This document shows positions 44,202 to 56,788 of a DNA stretch of 64,000 bases, piece by piece. The notes beneath the pieces were generated by a model. The model worked only from the letters and a program-made list of their open reading frames with translations, made no database searches and was not told where the DNA came from. Position 1 is the first letter of the stretch. Every line of letters starts with the position of its first letter. The DNA lies in assembly GCA_029449245.1 (NCBI GenBank), contig JANATF010000006.1, positions 1,984,001-2,048,000 on the forward strand, read 5' to 3'. This DNA comes from Mortierella alpina (taxonomy: Eukaryota; Mortierellomycota; Mortierellomycetes; Mortierellales; Mortierellaceae). The position numbers and the translations under genes are program-made.

Positions 44202-44307
44202 AGAGAGAGAGAGAGAGCGAGCCTGAGCGATAGAGAAAAGCGGAAACAAGAGCGCATTTTATTGGCCGAGACCCTTCTGCGGGTGTGCCTGGAAAAAAAG
44301 AAATACG

Positions 44308-47300
44308 TCAAAGCGCACTGGGCTTACTCAAGGGCGAGGATGCGGTCCTTTCGCGTGCCTTGTTCACCATCTCTAATCCAGACAGATACTCTCGGACAAC
44401 TCGCTGTAGCGATCGGTTTGAGCTCAAGACCGGCAGGAGCTCCTTGAGCAGCTCGCGCTTCTCAAATCCCAGTATCGTTGGCTGCCACTCAGACTTTTCG
44501 CCCCTGTATCAGGATAGTTAGTAAAGCGATCAAAAAAGCTTTGCATATTAGCTACAGGGTTCTTCAGATACTATATGATGACTATACAGCGAATGGACAT
44601 ATTGCTCAAGACCAGTCGTCAACCTACCCCTGGTAAACCGGCCCAAGAAGATACTTGCATAGCTCCTCTACGCGCGCCACAATGCCTTCATCCGCTAGTT
44701 TCTGGACATAGCATCGCAGCCACTGCTTGAACTCGGTTGGTGAACCCAGGACTTGAGCCGAGGCCAGTTGATTCTAGAAAGACATTGCCGTTAGCATACT
44801 ATCCTCTAGCTGCCTGTTAGTGTATCGAAAAACGTGCGAATTCTTACCTCGAGATGGGCCAAAGTTACCACGCTCTGTACGGTTTCATCGACATTCAGTA
44901 GCTCTTGAGCAAATGCCGCGTCCTTTTCCTGACGACCGCCTGTCGCCGCTGCCTGCAGAAGCGCCAAAACGCCTCTCCTCTGCGAGACAGAGTCCTTTCC
45001 AAAGGTCTCTCGTCCGAGACCACTTGACGATGGAGCGCCAAGCGCGGGATCCGCGCCAAAGAATGATGATGTTGAGAACCACGGGTCCACTACTTTGACC
45101 CATGTCTTCATGCCTCCGTGATATGTAAATCCTTGACCGGCTGAAGTCGTAAGGAGCGGTAGGCCATTCTGCCGGACAGTGGCGGATGTGATTGCAACAG
45201 AACTGGCAGTCGTATCCGTGGCATAGGCAGTTGGCTGAAGAATGGGAGCGATTGAGATGGACGACAACGCGGTGGTTTGCTGCATGATATTCCTATTGGA
45301 TAGAGTGATATGCCTCAGTCGCTGAGTAACTAGTATCGCAATGTGGTGACCCGCGCTGAGCGCGGTCTATGCCAGATGCATACATACCACGAGCTGACCA
45401 GTCCACAAGAAGTGATGACCATAAGGTGCTCTCCTTCACACTCCATGAGAGTTACTGGTGATTCAAGCAGAATGCATGGTATCAGCCTATTAGCAATGTC
45501 GAGGGAGTTGCAGGGGTCAGTATATACAATGCTCAGACCTATATCAAACACCAGTGCACACATGTGCGCTATAAAGACCGCACCTTCGTCCAGCAGGCGA
45601 GTACACGTAGAGTCCAGCGTCCTCGGTCGCTACGGCACTGAACTGTGAATTCCCTGTCATGAGTAGCACTGATGATGGCAGGTAATCGGTCCAAACAATT
45701 GCTCCTTTAGAGCTATAAATGACCTTGGAGGGTTCACTCCCCGACATGCTATTATGGCACTCCAGGCCTGCCCTATTCCTCGTGATGTGCGAACGGACGA
45801 GCGGTATGCCCAGCCTAACTTTGGACACGGCGAGAAGAGGAGTAGCGATCGCAGGTCTGGACGAAATATCCTCCTCCTTTTGAGGACCAGTCCTACCCTT
45901 TAGATTTCCATCTGGCCCTTTCTTGGCTGCTCCCAAGTTCAAAACGCCGTTGGTTGGTGCATCTTTGCGTTTTGTTCCTACAACAACAGTTTGAATTCCA
46001 CCCTCTGGGAGTGTCATTACTGGGTCTCCACGTTCAACGCGGTTGAACGTATCCGTGGCTCTACTCTGTGAACCCTAGACCAGCATTACCATAAAAAAAC
46101 ATATTAGCTAACACAGTCAGGAACGAGTTTTTTTTTGGGCTGAAAGAGGGTTCCACTCAAGAACAGGGCTACTTACAGCAGCGTTATGGACGGCGGCCGG
46201 GGCCCGTACGATCGAGGCTGCGCCCATGCCATGTCCCAGGAAAAGAGGTTTGATCCGCTTCTTGCCATCACTCGTCATGGTCACTGACTGCTCGCTCGCA
46301 ATAATATGCGTCTCTACCGGCCGAGGTGGCGCCGGTGCATCTGATGATGATGTTGAGGCTAAAGTAGCCGATGAGGTGGAAGCAATACTCGCGCTGGCAA
46401 ACACGCTCGGATCGGACGGTTGTGCAAAGGTCGTTGTGACGCCTTCCATGGACGAGTCGTGCTGCATGAGTTCATCCATCCTCGACTTGACTGAGCTTTC
46501 CTTTAGTTGCTCCTCCATTGCCAGTTGAATGGGGGTCTCTGCCATGATTTCACCGCGTCGCTCATACCCGTACTTCGCCAAGAGCCTGTGTCGCTCCTCT
46601 GCAGGGACAGCCTCGCCCAAGTTCTCGGACTGGAAGAGTAGTACAGCAACGGTGCCATCATATGAGCAAGCAAATAATGACTGGCCATCGGGAGTCCAAC
46701 TCAGATCCAGGAAGCTGTGTTCGAAAAGTTCCTTGATGCAAACAAACGGCCTGGGTTCATGCGTTCTCCAGACGCTGATCCCTCTATCCTGGCTTCCGAC
46801 AGCGCAGATGGAGGTGAATCCGATGTTTCCAGCCGAGTCCGTATGTTTGAAAAGCAAGGGGTTGAAAGCAACCACCTCTACTGGAGCACTGTGCCCGACC
46901 AACGAGATGTCGGCCTTCCAGTTGTCTCTTGTGATAATGGACGCCACCGGTATTGATCCATTGAATGCGTTTGCAGTGGCGATATGACCGCCGTCGGGGG
47001 ACCAACTAAAGGTATTGATTTGAATATGTTAGATTAGGCCAGTTATACTCTATAGAAAAGCATCTGCTCATCGGATGGGACTGATACCTGAGTCGCCTAA
47101 AGAATGTTGTTCCTGAAGACTGCATAAAGGGCTCCTTGACTTCAACCTCAACCTCCCAGTCCGTGATTCTCCATATCCGTACAGACTTGTCGTCGGACTA
47201 GAAAAATATTTTCGGACAAATTGTTAGTCCTGTCGACAACCGCAGTGTGATCTGATAAATCGAGTTCAAGGCTGCCAAGGTCCAATACCTGAGACGCCAG

Positions 47301-48407
47301 ATATTTCCCGACGGGATCCCATGTAAGACCTTTAACAAATCCTTGATGCTGGTCCAGAGTCATGACACGATCTATGGGTCGAAGCGAAGAGAAATGCTTA
47401 GCGAAACTCAAGATGACTAGGAACTAGTCCAGAGCAGACGCACTGTAAAGCTTGGCTTACCAAACGTCTTTCCGTCCCAAATGATAATCTTTGAATCTAG
47501 TCCTGCGGAAGCCAGGTATGTGTTCTCTGGTGACCAAGCAACATCCGTGACATCTACAATGGAACACCAAAGGCTTATTAGTGCCGGATCGCTGTACGTC
47601 CACCGTAAGTGCTCCTGTTGCACCAAATTACCTGACTCATGTCCTGCAAGCCGTTTTACTCCGCGCCAATTCTCGACATTAGGCCCATCTGTATTGCCAA
47701 ACGAGGATCCTCCCCACGACTCTGATGATCTAAAACAAACACACAAGATCGCGGTATTAGTGGCGTAGAACAAGAAGACTCATTTGATCAACGCTCCGCA
47801 AGCCCACATTGGCAAAAGGTCCAAACCTGTCGAGCTGCCAGATCATGACAATCATATCATCTGACCCTGTCGCAAGGTGTTTCCCCTCTCCATTCGACCA
47901 TTTGACGCATAGAACGGCACCTATCAAGGTGAGGAAAAAGAAGCAACCAGCCTTTAGGAACAACGTATTTGCTAGGGACATGTAGCCTTCGCCCCGTGTC
48001 TGCGTGAATCCTGACGCTTTACCGTTGTGAAGGGACATAGTACAGAGGTGACGCCGGGCATCTTCCTGATCCTTGTCAGCGTCGATGATCGGCGCGAGGC
48101 TCCATATCTTGACCTTTGCATCTATAGCCCAGGACAAAGCTTTGATGAATAGGACGATCCTCTTGAGCTTACAAAATCGGGACTAACAAAAATTTGTCCG
48201 TTACCTTGAGCACCAGTGGCGAGGCGCGTGCCATCTGGATGCACATGCAGGGAGTATATTGGTGCCTTCTTTGCCTTTTCATCTACATTACACAATCAGA
48301 ATCGGCGAAGAGGTCAATCATGTGCTCTCTTCCCGTGAATGATGCATTGTCGAAGAATCCAGTAGTTTACCGAGGTGACAAACCCATTCGGGTTTAACGA
48401 TGTGCAT
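44308..48407 (-). CDS. HIR1: Histone chaperone Hir1/HIRA
   Basis: Fourteen exons on the minus strand: 48407-48371, 48282-48205, 48121-48023, 47920-47827, 47729-47632, 47553-47461, 47371-47289, 47197-47088, 47005-46177, 46074-45584, 45486-45388, 45292-44848, 44773-44628, 44503-44308 (965 aa). All introns are GT-AG; the donor after the fourth exon (GTTTGG) is weak. The N-terminus has seven WD repeats, starting IVKPEWV and including ATGSDDMIVMIWQ, ASAGLDSKIIIWDG and SDDKSVRIWRI. A Ser/Ala-rich middle follows, with a basic segment KKRIKPLFLG that may be the B-domain binding Asf1. The C-terminal Hira domain is complete (LLGPV, FEKRELLKELLPVL). It deposits H3-H4 outside S phase. Exon sizes drop to under 100 nt in the WD part. 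Confidence 0.93.
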
Positions 48408-48632
48408 TGCTGTTCTTGCTAATGGAGCGTCAGTGTTGGGGGTTTGCTGTCGTCTGACGTGCTGGTTGAGTGCTCAGTAGAGGTGGGTGTGTTTCGTAGG
48501 TGGAGGTCGGAGGCTGCGCGAGGGCTGAGTGATTGCTACAAGGCATGAAGAAAGAAAGAGAAAGTGATTTCAAAAATTTATTCGCGTTTTTCACGACGCA
48601 GAAAAGCTTGCAAAGCTGAAAGGCTGTCCCTG

Positions 48633-50526
48633 TCAGTTCTCGATCGTCTCAGCTCCAGGGCGTCCTGTGGAGCCATTTAAATGGCTGTGGACCTTCTCGC
48701 TTGTCTCCTTCCTCCCCACAACATGGAACAGCTCCGGGTGCACGCGTCGCATGTGCCACCAGAACTCTGTACAGCTGCCCAGCCAGAACCCACGACACTT
48801 GCCCTGGCTGTTGACAAACTTTGGCATGACCTTGGTCGTGAAAATTGTTCGCTGCATTCTTTTGTCCAGGAAGCGGAGAAAGTCCTCAGCAGCCTCCTGC
48901 TTGATCTCCATCGACGCGAAATCCTGCTCCATCATCAAAGACACCGCACGGATGGCGTACATCACCTGTATCTCCACCATGCTCGTCAACGCGTGATGAG
49001 CAACTCCAGAATTGGGTCCCCAGATCAAGAAGAAATTGGGCGCTTTGGGGACGCATGTTCCATAGTACGTGGTTGGACTCTCGCCCCAGCTTGTCGTGAT
49101 ATCAATGCCCCCGGATCCTGTCCAGTAGCCCACTGGAAAGTTGGAGATCCAGTCGAAACCCGTAGCTAGGACTAATACATCCAGCTCGCGCGTAGAACCG
49201 TCTTTTGTCTCGATCGTGTTGCCTTTGACAGAGACAATGGCATCCTGATGCAGACCAACATGAGGCTTTTTGAAAGTCGCGAAATAGGTGTCAGAGAGGA
49301 CGATTCTCCGGGCTGCGATTTCGTACTCGGGTGTAAGTTTGCGCCGCAAAGTGGGTTCCGAAGGCAGTTGCCAGAAGCGATGGAGCCAAGCTACAAAGTA
49401 CACAACGATCCGATGGAGGGCCGAGAACCATGCCATTTTGTGGTAAAGCAAGATGGTCGAGTCCACATAGTAGTACCAAAAGGTCCGATACAGCACGAAG
49501 AAGAATGGGACGTAATGGAACAGGAACCTCCAGACGCGGTTGTATCGCATATTCAGCTGAGGGGTGATGTACGCCGGAGATCGTCCATAGACATCCAGCG
49601 ACCTGACCCTGTCTGCAATCGCAGAGACTACTTGTACGCCGCTATAGCAACGACGAGCAGAAACAGTTATCGAGGTGAGTTTCATCTCATTAGTTAGTGC
49701 CGGCTCCCAAGCCTAGCTTATAAATGCTAAACGACATTTAATACCTCGCACTTGTTCCGACCACACCAACACGCTTGCCCTGGAGATCGATGGCATGATT
49801 CCATCGCGCCGAGTGAAACATCTCTCCCTCAAAAGCCTCGAACTCCTTGGGGATTTTGGGCAAACGAAGTACACCTGCTGCATGGAGAACAATGTCCGCC
49901 TCATAAGCTCCTTCCTCTCCCGTCGAGTCCTTCACCCAGCGCAGAGACCACTTTTTGCGACCCTCGTTCCACTGCATGCTGGAGACCCTAGTCTTGAACT
50001 GGATCTTATCGTAGATATTGTAGGTCTTTGCCGTTGCCTTGAGGTAAGCGAGAATCTCGCTCTGAGGAACAAACTTCCTGGTAAACTCATAGTTGGGAGC
50101 AAAAGAGTAGCTGTAGAGGTGGACGGGCGCATCCGACTGGCATCCCGGGTAAGAGTTGGAAAACCAGGTCCCGCCAACATCGGACTCCAGCTCAAAGACC
50201 TTGTAAGTTGTCAGCTGCAGTTGCCTCTGAAGTTGGATCGCGGCGCAAAGACCAGAAACACTTTATCGGTTGCCATGAACAAAGAAGAATAAAGTTGAGT
50301 TTTCCAGGCGCAGCCCTAACAGCTTTGACTCCATTCGAGCGAGATCGCATTACCCTGCACCAATGATGGCAATGGTGGGTGTGGTCCCATCTCGGTATGT
50401 TTTTGTCAATCCCATGTCTTGAGGGAAACCCGGGCGTGAAAAATTGCGAGCTGGAAGAGCGGGCAGGAGGTGAAAGTGAAGAGGCGCACGCAAGCACGCA
50501 CACGCCAGGTTTAAGACCCGGACCAT
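48633..50526 (-). CDS. Flavin monooxygenase, Baeyer-Villiger type
   Basis: Three exons on the minus strand, 50526-50354, 50260-49745 and 49641-48633 (565 aa). The FAD motif is split by intron 1 and reads IIGAGVSGLCAAI once spliced; the ELESDVGGTW strand follows. The Baeyer-Villiger fingerprint FxGxxxHxxxW is present as FEGEMFHSARWNH, and the NADPH Rossmann motif reads VVGTSASGVQVV across intron 2. The central part has aromatic hydrophobic stretches (FLFHYVPFFFVLYRTFWYYY), so membrane association is likely. LATGFDW closes the core. Such enzymes oxidise ketones or heteroatoms with NADPH and O2; the substrate is unknown. The first ATG adds a basic N-terminal extension; an internal Met (MGLTKTY) could be used. 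Confidence 0.88.
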
Positions 50527-50619
50527 CGCCACCCTTGTGTGTGGGAATCGGCTAGAGTACAAACATCTACTGGTCTATTATAAGATCTTGATTCTAAAAG
50601 CACTACCCCTCCTCCAAGC

Positions 50620-51849
50620 TCAAGCACCGATGGGACGCGAATCGCTATCGATCCGTCGAAGCACCTTCATAGTGCTTTCGTATATACTAAAGACTATGCC
50701 GCCAGACATCTGTCGCATGCAGGGACAAAAGAAAAGACACAGAGTGAGTGAGCGAGCATTGCTATCAAACTGCCACAGGCACACTTGGCACACTTGGCAC
50801 ACTATCTACAAAAACGGAAGGCAATCTTACCGACAGACGTGCCAGTCGAGGTGTGGCTCCGTTCCAGAAGCTAAGGATACCTTCATTTTTGAAAACCTTC
50901 CAGCTGCAATCAAAGACGCCGTTGTAGAGCTGGCGTGCATTAAGGCCCTGCATCTTGGTCTTGATCACATCCAACGGCATGGTCGTGTACACGGTAATAA
51001 TCCCTGCAATGGCTCCGATCCCAAACGTGTACGTTGCAGGCACTGTTGCACCGGGCGCCAGTCCTGACTTGACATAATCATTCAGCGAAGAATACACTCC
51101 AAAGCGAACAGCGCTGTTAGCGCCCTGTCGAGCCATTACAGGAACCACTCCGCGATAGATGCCACCTAACCCTTCTGCCTTTACAATCGACTGAACGCCA
51201 TGCACCAATCCACGATACTGAGGCTTGGCCAAGTTGCCGTCATGGATGAGTTTTGTCTTTATCGTTTCGGAGGGCGTCACGACCAACACTGCCTCTGTCA
51301 TGCCTGCGCCTAATCCAGCCAAGACCGACCGCGCTCCGGTTGTTTTGCCTTCTGAATCCTTCAGCAACTCTTTGAACTGATCAAATGCAAAGAACCGCAC
51401 GCCTGCCTTGGCTGTGTTTCCAATGACCATGGCGGACAGTCCTCTGTAGATTGCTCCTACGCCTTGGGTCCTAACGGTGGTCACCAGGATATCAATGGGT
51501 CCCTTCGGTACCTGTTGCACACGAGTCTGTGGGTCAGTCACAGACAATCTTTCGGAAAGATGGTCGATCTCCCACTCTAAAATTGATCATATCGAATCAT
51601 ATCAGATCACACTTACTGCACCGCCTTTGGCCACGACTCCCTTGGATCCATCTTGCAGTTGCAGCTGCGTCTTGACAAACTCTGTGGGATAAGTGATAGT
51701 CGCCTCAATGGCTCCTGCAATCGAGCCAGCGGTCAGAGTGTACAGAGGTGGATCTTTTCGCTAGATGATAGGCACAATGCTGGAATAAGTGTCTGCCTAA
51801 ACGAGTCAAGAAAAAAGCACATGATTCGGCACAGTACCTTCGTCGCCAT
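50620..51849 (-). CDS. CTP1: Mitochondrial citrate carrier
   Basis: Four exons on the minus strand, 51849-51838 (12 nt), 51760-51617, 51526-50831 and 50709-50620 (313 aa), all phase 0. The three repeats of the carrier family carry the PxE/D signature YPTEFVKTQLQ, VTPSETIKTKL and MPLDVIKTKMQ. The motif TPSETIKTK in the second repeat is typical of tricarboxylate carriers, and total length fits. The protein exchanges citrate for malate or isocitrate across the inner membrane and exports acetyl units for lipid synthesis. The start sits on a four-codon exon. Confidence 0.9.
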
Positions 51850-52165
51850 GTTGATGTTGATGTGATGGAGATGAATGAGGAGGAGGTTGAGGAGGAACGG
51901 GAGTATAATAGGACTATGGAAGTTGAGGAAGGGGGCAACACGGGTATTGAGTACTTAGAGTGAGAAAAGAAGAGTTGGGAGGTAGGAAGTTCGAAAGAAA
52001 GCCGTTGGGTTTCAGTGACAACTTTTATACGTTGCTGCAAGGCACAGCGGGTTCCTTGAATCTTGATCTCGATAACCTTGAAACTATGTGTATGGTATGA
52101 TATGTTTTTATTGCTCAACCTTCTGGGTCACAACACACCGATCTCCCAAACAAGGTGCGCCAAAT
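51850..52165. other. Short intergenic region
   Basis: CTP1 leader and promoter, and the 3' region of the AP-2 alpha gene. CT-rich on the minus strand. No gene. Confidence 0.5.
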
Positions 52166-55100
52166 CTATCGGGAAGTGGGAGGGTTGTATAGCAGAGCGG
52201 TTTGCAGAATCTCCTTCAATTGCTTCGATACAACATCCGACGTTGTTCGGACAGTCAAGCGGTACATCTATTGCACAGCATATCAAAAAGTATCAGTATT
52301 TCTATCAAGAGCTTCAAGTAAAGGAAACATTCGATTTGAGAGGACTTACATCGGTCTCGCGGTTGGGCTCGAGCCGTAAGAGACATCCAACCTTGCCGCT
52401 CAAGGAAGTATTGAGAACACCCGTGGCGACAAAGTTACCAGGCTTAGGGTCCACGTTTTCGCAGATTCCAAGACGATGATTGACCAAAATGGATCTTGCC
52501 TTCTCGAGGTTAATCTTTCCGGGAGCCTTGATAATCGCCTGAACCTCGCGCGGTGCTCCACCAATCTGCTTCCATCGTGCAAAGTAGTCTGCGCTCGAAA
52601 GTTGGATGGGCTCAATGAATCGCGATAGCAGAACCGGGAGTCGAAGGTAGATACTCTGAGTCGATCCTGCCTGGTATGAGATTCGGATCAATGGCACCTC
52701 ACTCACAATCTGCTGGCACTCCAGACTGTAGAGTTGCTGAATTTGAGTCGAAGGCCCGATGGACGTAGCCAAGGTATGTGAGCTCGCAACGACCAAGCCG
52801 TCTGGAGCCTCCACAGTGACCGCAAAAGAATTGAGCTGTGTATGGGTCTTGTTGCCAAAGTAAATAGCCAAGCGACCCAGGTGTCCATGATACTCCGACT
52901 TGATGCCGATCTGCAAGATGCTGTCCTCGTACAACACGCCGTCCGCGCCGTCCCGCAGGCGATTATACCATTGTTCATATCCAGGAGCCAACTGGTCCTT
53001 CCACGCAAGGCCTTTGACTGCAGAGCTAGATGCTGCAGTGGGCTGAGCAGCAGGGGCCGAAGATCCGTTTGCAGCAGGTGCTCCATCCTCAGTCGCGGCC
53101 CCAGTGGCATTAATATTAGCACTATTGACACCAGCCACCAAATCATCGACGCTTCCATTCTCGTTCCGTTCCTTTGCAGCCAGAAGATTCGCTGGCGTCT
53201 TGTCGTTCGAGTCCTTGCCGCCAATATTCCACGTTCTCTTATCCTCAGTTTGACTGGTCTTCTCATTAAGTCGAGAGAGCAGTGCAGATTCGCGCTCAGG
53301 AAATTGTGGCATCTCCTCGCAGACTGTCTGCAGCAGATCATCCGTCGGCATGGTTGCAATGGCCATATATTCGCACGCACGCTGCTGAAGCTCCGCGTCC
53401 AAAACATGCCGATATTGGTTGAAGACAGCCAAGATGGCGCCCTTGATCTCCGGGAATAGGTTGACAAACTTGATGTAAGTCGAAAGCAGAAGGGCTCTAG
53501 TCGCCAGCGAGCAGAGGCCGAAGCGAGCATGGAGAGTGTTGAACTGCTCGATGGGCGACGCACCTGGAAGGTTGGCAATCAAATGTCCGTACTCTCCAAG
53601 GATGTATCCTCCGACCTTTAGCATGTTTTCGTGGCAATGAGGTGAGCGCATGTAGTGAAGCACCATCTTGGCAGAGTACTCCTGCAGGTTCTCGTGGTTC
53701 GTTACGATCTGAACGACTCGGTACCAGACCTCTTCACCAACATGGTCTCCTGCAGAACTGATAAGCTGCAGGATCACATCCACATACCACGAGTGCTCAG
53801 TCGCGTACTTTTCAGTCATGATGGCAATCTTCAAAACCATCTCCTCCCTGAGAGCGTAATCAGCAATGTGCAGATACCGGATCAGCTCCGATACAATTGT
53901 CTTGGCGTTCGTGACATCGCACATGCTGTAGAGCAGATCCAGACCCCGACGGCGAACACTGATGTCTTTGTCCCTGAGCGACAATATGATGGTCTCCTCG
54001 TGCTTCTTGATCTCATCCAGCTCATCCGTCACTGCGGCCAAATGGGCCATTGTCTCCAGGCCCAAGTAGCGGACGTTGGTTTCTTTGGAGAGAATGAACC
54101 GGGCGAGGATGTTGGTGGCCTGGCGCACAATGTCCGACTCGCAGTCCAGGTGGATGGCAAGGTTGATGGCCTCAAACAAGATGGCGTTCTGTGCGTTGTT
54201 GTGTTGAACGTTCCTTGGTGTTTCCTGCGAATTGTTGATGATGGTCTGAAGGACATTGTGCAGCATCTCCGACATGTTGGGATCCTCTAAAAGAGTTCAA
54301 GCATACGATGTAAGTAAAAGACTCAGAAGTTTATGCAAGGTCCGAGAGCATTGACTGATAACTCGTTCACATACCTGTTGGAGGGAAGTACTGCAGGAGA
54401 CGAAGCAGCTTAACCTGGAGCCATGGGATGGGGATCTTGTAGTAGACATAGTCTGCAGAAAAGTCGCGCTCCACGATCACTTTGTGAAGCCTCATAATGG
54501 CCTTCGGGATAGCCATCATAAAAGCCTCTGGGTATTGTTGAGCGAGGGCGGTGATCAGACTGGTAACGGAGAGACACACGCCTAGATCATAGTCGTCGAT
54601 GATGTTTGTGATGCGCTCCGCCCAGTCGGGCGCAGGGATGACATCCGGGTGTTTTCTGAAGAGTCGCAGCATCGTCAGTGCCGCCTTTTTCTTGACAAAG
54701 CTCTTTGAGTTTCTGACATAGGATCGTCGCGCGTGTGTCGTTGCCAGAGGCGGTATTATAAATAGCATGCGAATTAATGTGAGCATCCAAATCCCGATAG
54801 CAGCACGCAGGCTTAAGAAGAGCACTCCAAAAAGCGTGCAGCGACAGCAATAGCAGCAGGAACTTACGGCGACACAAGCAGACGGTGCACATCGCTGGCC
54901 AATGACTCTGCCATCTCCCTGCCTCCAATGTTGGCAATGGCATGAAGTGCCAAGCAGTTGTGGATCTCATTGTTGTCATCCAGGTCCTTTCGAATCGAGT
55001 TGACGACCAGGCGAACTAAATCACTGTTCTCGTGCATCAGTAACGTAATCCCGAGATATCCCTGTATCAAGGCAAGAAGCAAGAGAAGAGATATTAACGG

Positions 55101-55627
55101 CCATCCTTTCCTAATGGTGATCCTGGTTCAAAGGAATGAAATGTAAACCATGCGACTTACGATCTGCTTCTCGCTGTATTTCGAGCTTGAGATGAGATTG
55201 ACGGCCTCCATGTGTCCAAAGTCGATGTCCCATCCGAGAATATACATGTACAACAGCTTGCACACATACTTCTTCTTGTCATATCCACTGAGGTTGCCCT
55301 CTAAGGCGCGACCATGACGACAAAATACTGCGTTAGTGATCTGGAATGTCCAGTTGAACAGTGTCGAGCAAGTCTACTATCGTTCCTGATAAAGACTATA
55401 CCTTTGAACTTTGTGCGAATGTTGGCCATCTCCTTGTTGATTCTCTTTTCCTCGAGTTCACGGACACGGCCTATTGTTGGGGCAACACACAGGCTCTGCG
55501 ATTAGTAGGCTGAATTCAGACAAAGTCTATCAGAAGTAGCTGAGCAAGGATGATGCTGTGAGGCATCGTGTGGCGACCTACAGTTGCGAATGTCCGCAAT
55601 GAACACGGTCAGCCCGCGCATGGCCAT
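52166..55627 (-). CDS. APL3: AP-2 adaptor complex subunit alpha
   Basis: Seven exons on the minus strand: 55627-55582, 55470-55402, 55300-55161, 55061-54868, 54712-54375, 54286-52350, 52267-52166 (941 aa). The start [16 protein letters not shown] matches alpha-adaptins; a second ATG two codons in is equally usable. The trunk of helical repeats covers about 1-590 ([32 protein letters not shown]). A hinge rich in Asn, Ala and Ser follows (about 610-690), then the gamma-adaptin-like ear ([16 protein letters not shown]) and the appendage platform to the end ([14 protein letters not shown]). Alpha binds PIP2 and dileucine cargo in clathrin endocytosis. Length is the family norm. Confidence 0.95.
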
Positions 55628-56788
55628 GTCAGCTCAGTAAGTTTTTTGAGGAGGATAGGTGGCCGTGTTGGCGATGGGAGACGCTGGGATGATGTGCTGA
55701 TGATAACAGGCACAGGTTTGAAGGGCTGCTTGCTGCTGCTGTGCTGTTTGAGTAAGTGTGGGGATAGAGAAGCCGTGTTTTCCTGTTGATGCAGGGCACA
55801 ACTGTATAGGTATGGGTAGGAAGAAAGAAGACAGGAATGAGGAGAACGAGGAGGGCAAGGAGGATGAGGATGAGGAGTGAGGATGAGGATGATGAGACTG
55901 ATGAGCAAAAGCACAACGGCAACGAGAGTGGAGAGAACCTGAGGAACGAAAAATAATTTGGCCAGTCAAACAGCTCGAAAATTATGCACAGCGACGCGAT
56001 CATTCCAGGCTTGCCGCCCACACAGCCCTTCGCGACAGACCCGGTTAAAAAGTGCTGGTGTTGGTTGGCATGCAACCTATGTCATAACCTACGAATACTA
56101 CGCTTTGGCCAACGCGCGTGCACCGAACGCAAGGTTTGTAGACGATGTAATACACGAGAGATCACTCGGCTCGCCCACGACCATGCCAGTCGGCCTGGCG
56201 CATGAGCGCTGCCCATCCTTTCGGCTCGGACAGAGCGCCAAGGCAGTCAGGCTGGGAAGTAATGCGCTTCAACCGCGATAAAGATTGTACGGCTGCACTG
56301 TCTTTCACGCTGTTGCACAATGGCCTGGTCGGTGCCTTCCACCAAATTATAACTCATCGAGGTAAAGTCGGAACCAGCGTCCACTGGATCGATAGACAGC
56401 ATTTCCTGTTCACCTTATGCAGATGCACGCTCTTTACCTTCCGTACTAGCTTAGCCTAATTTCTCCACAGCAACATGTGCTGCTCGGTTCGAGGGATCGT
56501 GAACAGGGCAAGTCCGCTGTGTAAACACAAGCTCGTGCATACAAAAGTTCGAGGAGGTGCCTTGTCGAAACAGAAGTGATGAAGCGGGATTCAAAGTGAC
56601 AAATACTCACGCTTGGACCGTAAGGTGGTATATAAAGGCGCACCTCAGAAGCCTCGTCGTCCTGATTCCTTTCTTCATTCCCGCTCCATTGACCCTTCCG
56701 TTCTCATTGTGCACTGTATCCCGCTTTGATCACCACCGACACATCCTCCATTGCCTCTGAGCGCATCTACTTTAAGCTCCCATTCCTA
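55628..56788. promoter_or_regulatory. Divergent region, AP-2 alpha and SDR
   Basis: 1.16 kb between two divergent starts. The minus strand is CT-rich up to about 55920 (AP-2 alpha leader); near 56626-56634 GGTATATAAA lies 155 bp upstream of the SDR start and is a plausible TATA box. No gene supported. Confidence 0.5.

Noticed and set aside
44127-44447. Plus-strand ORF with a poly-Gly run
   Set aside because: Product of the G homopolymer and the complement of HIR1 exon 14.
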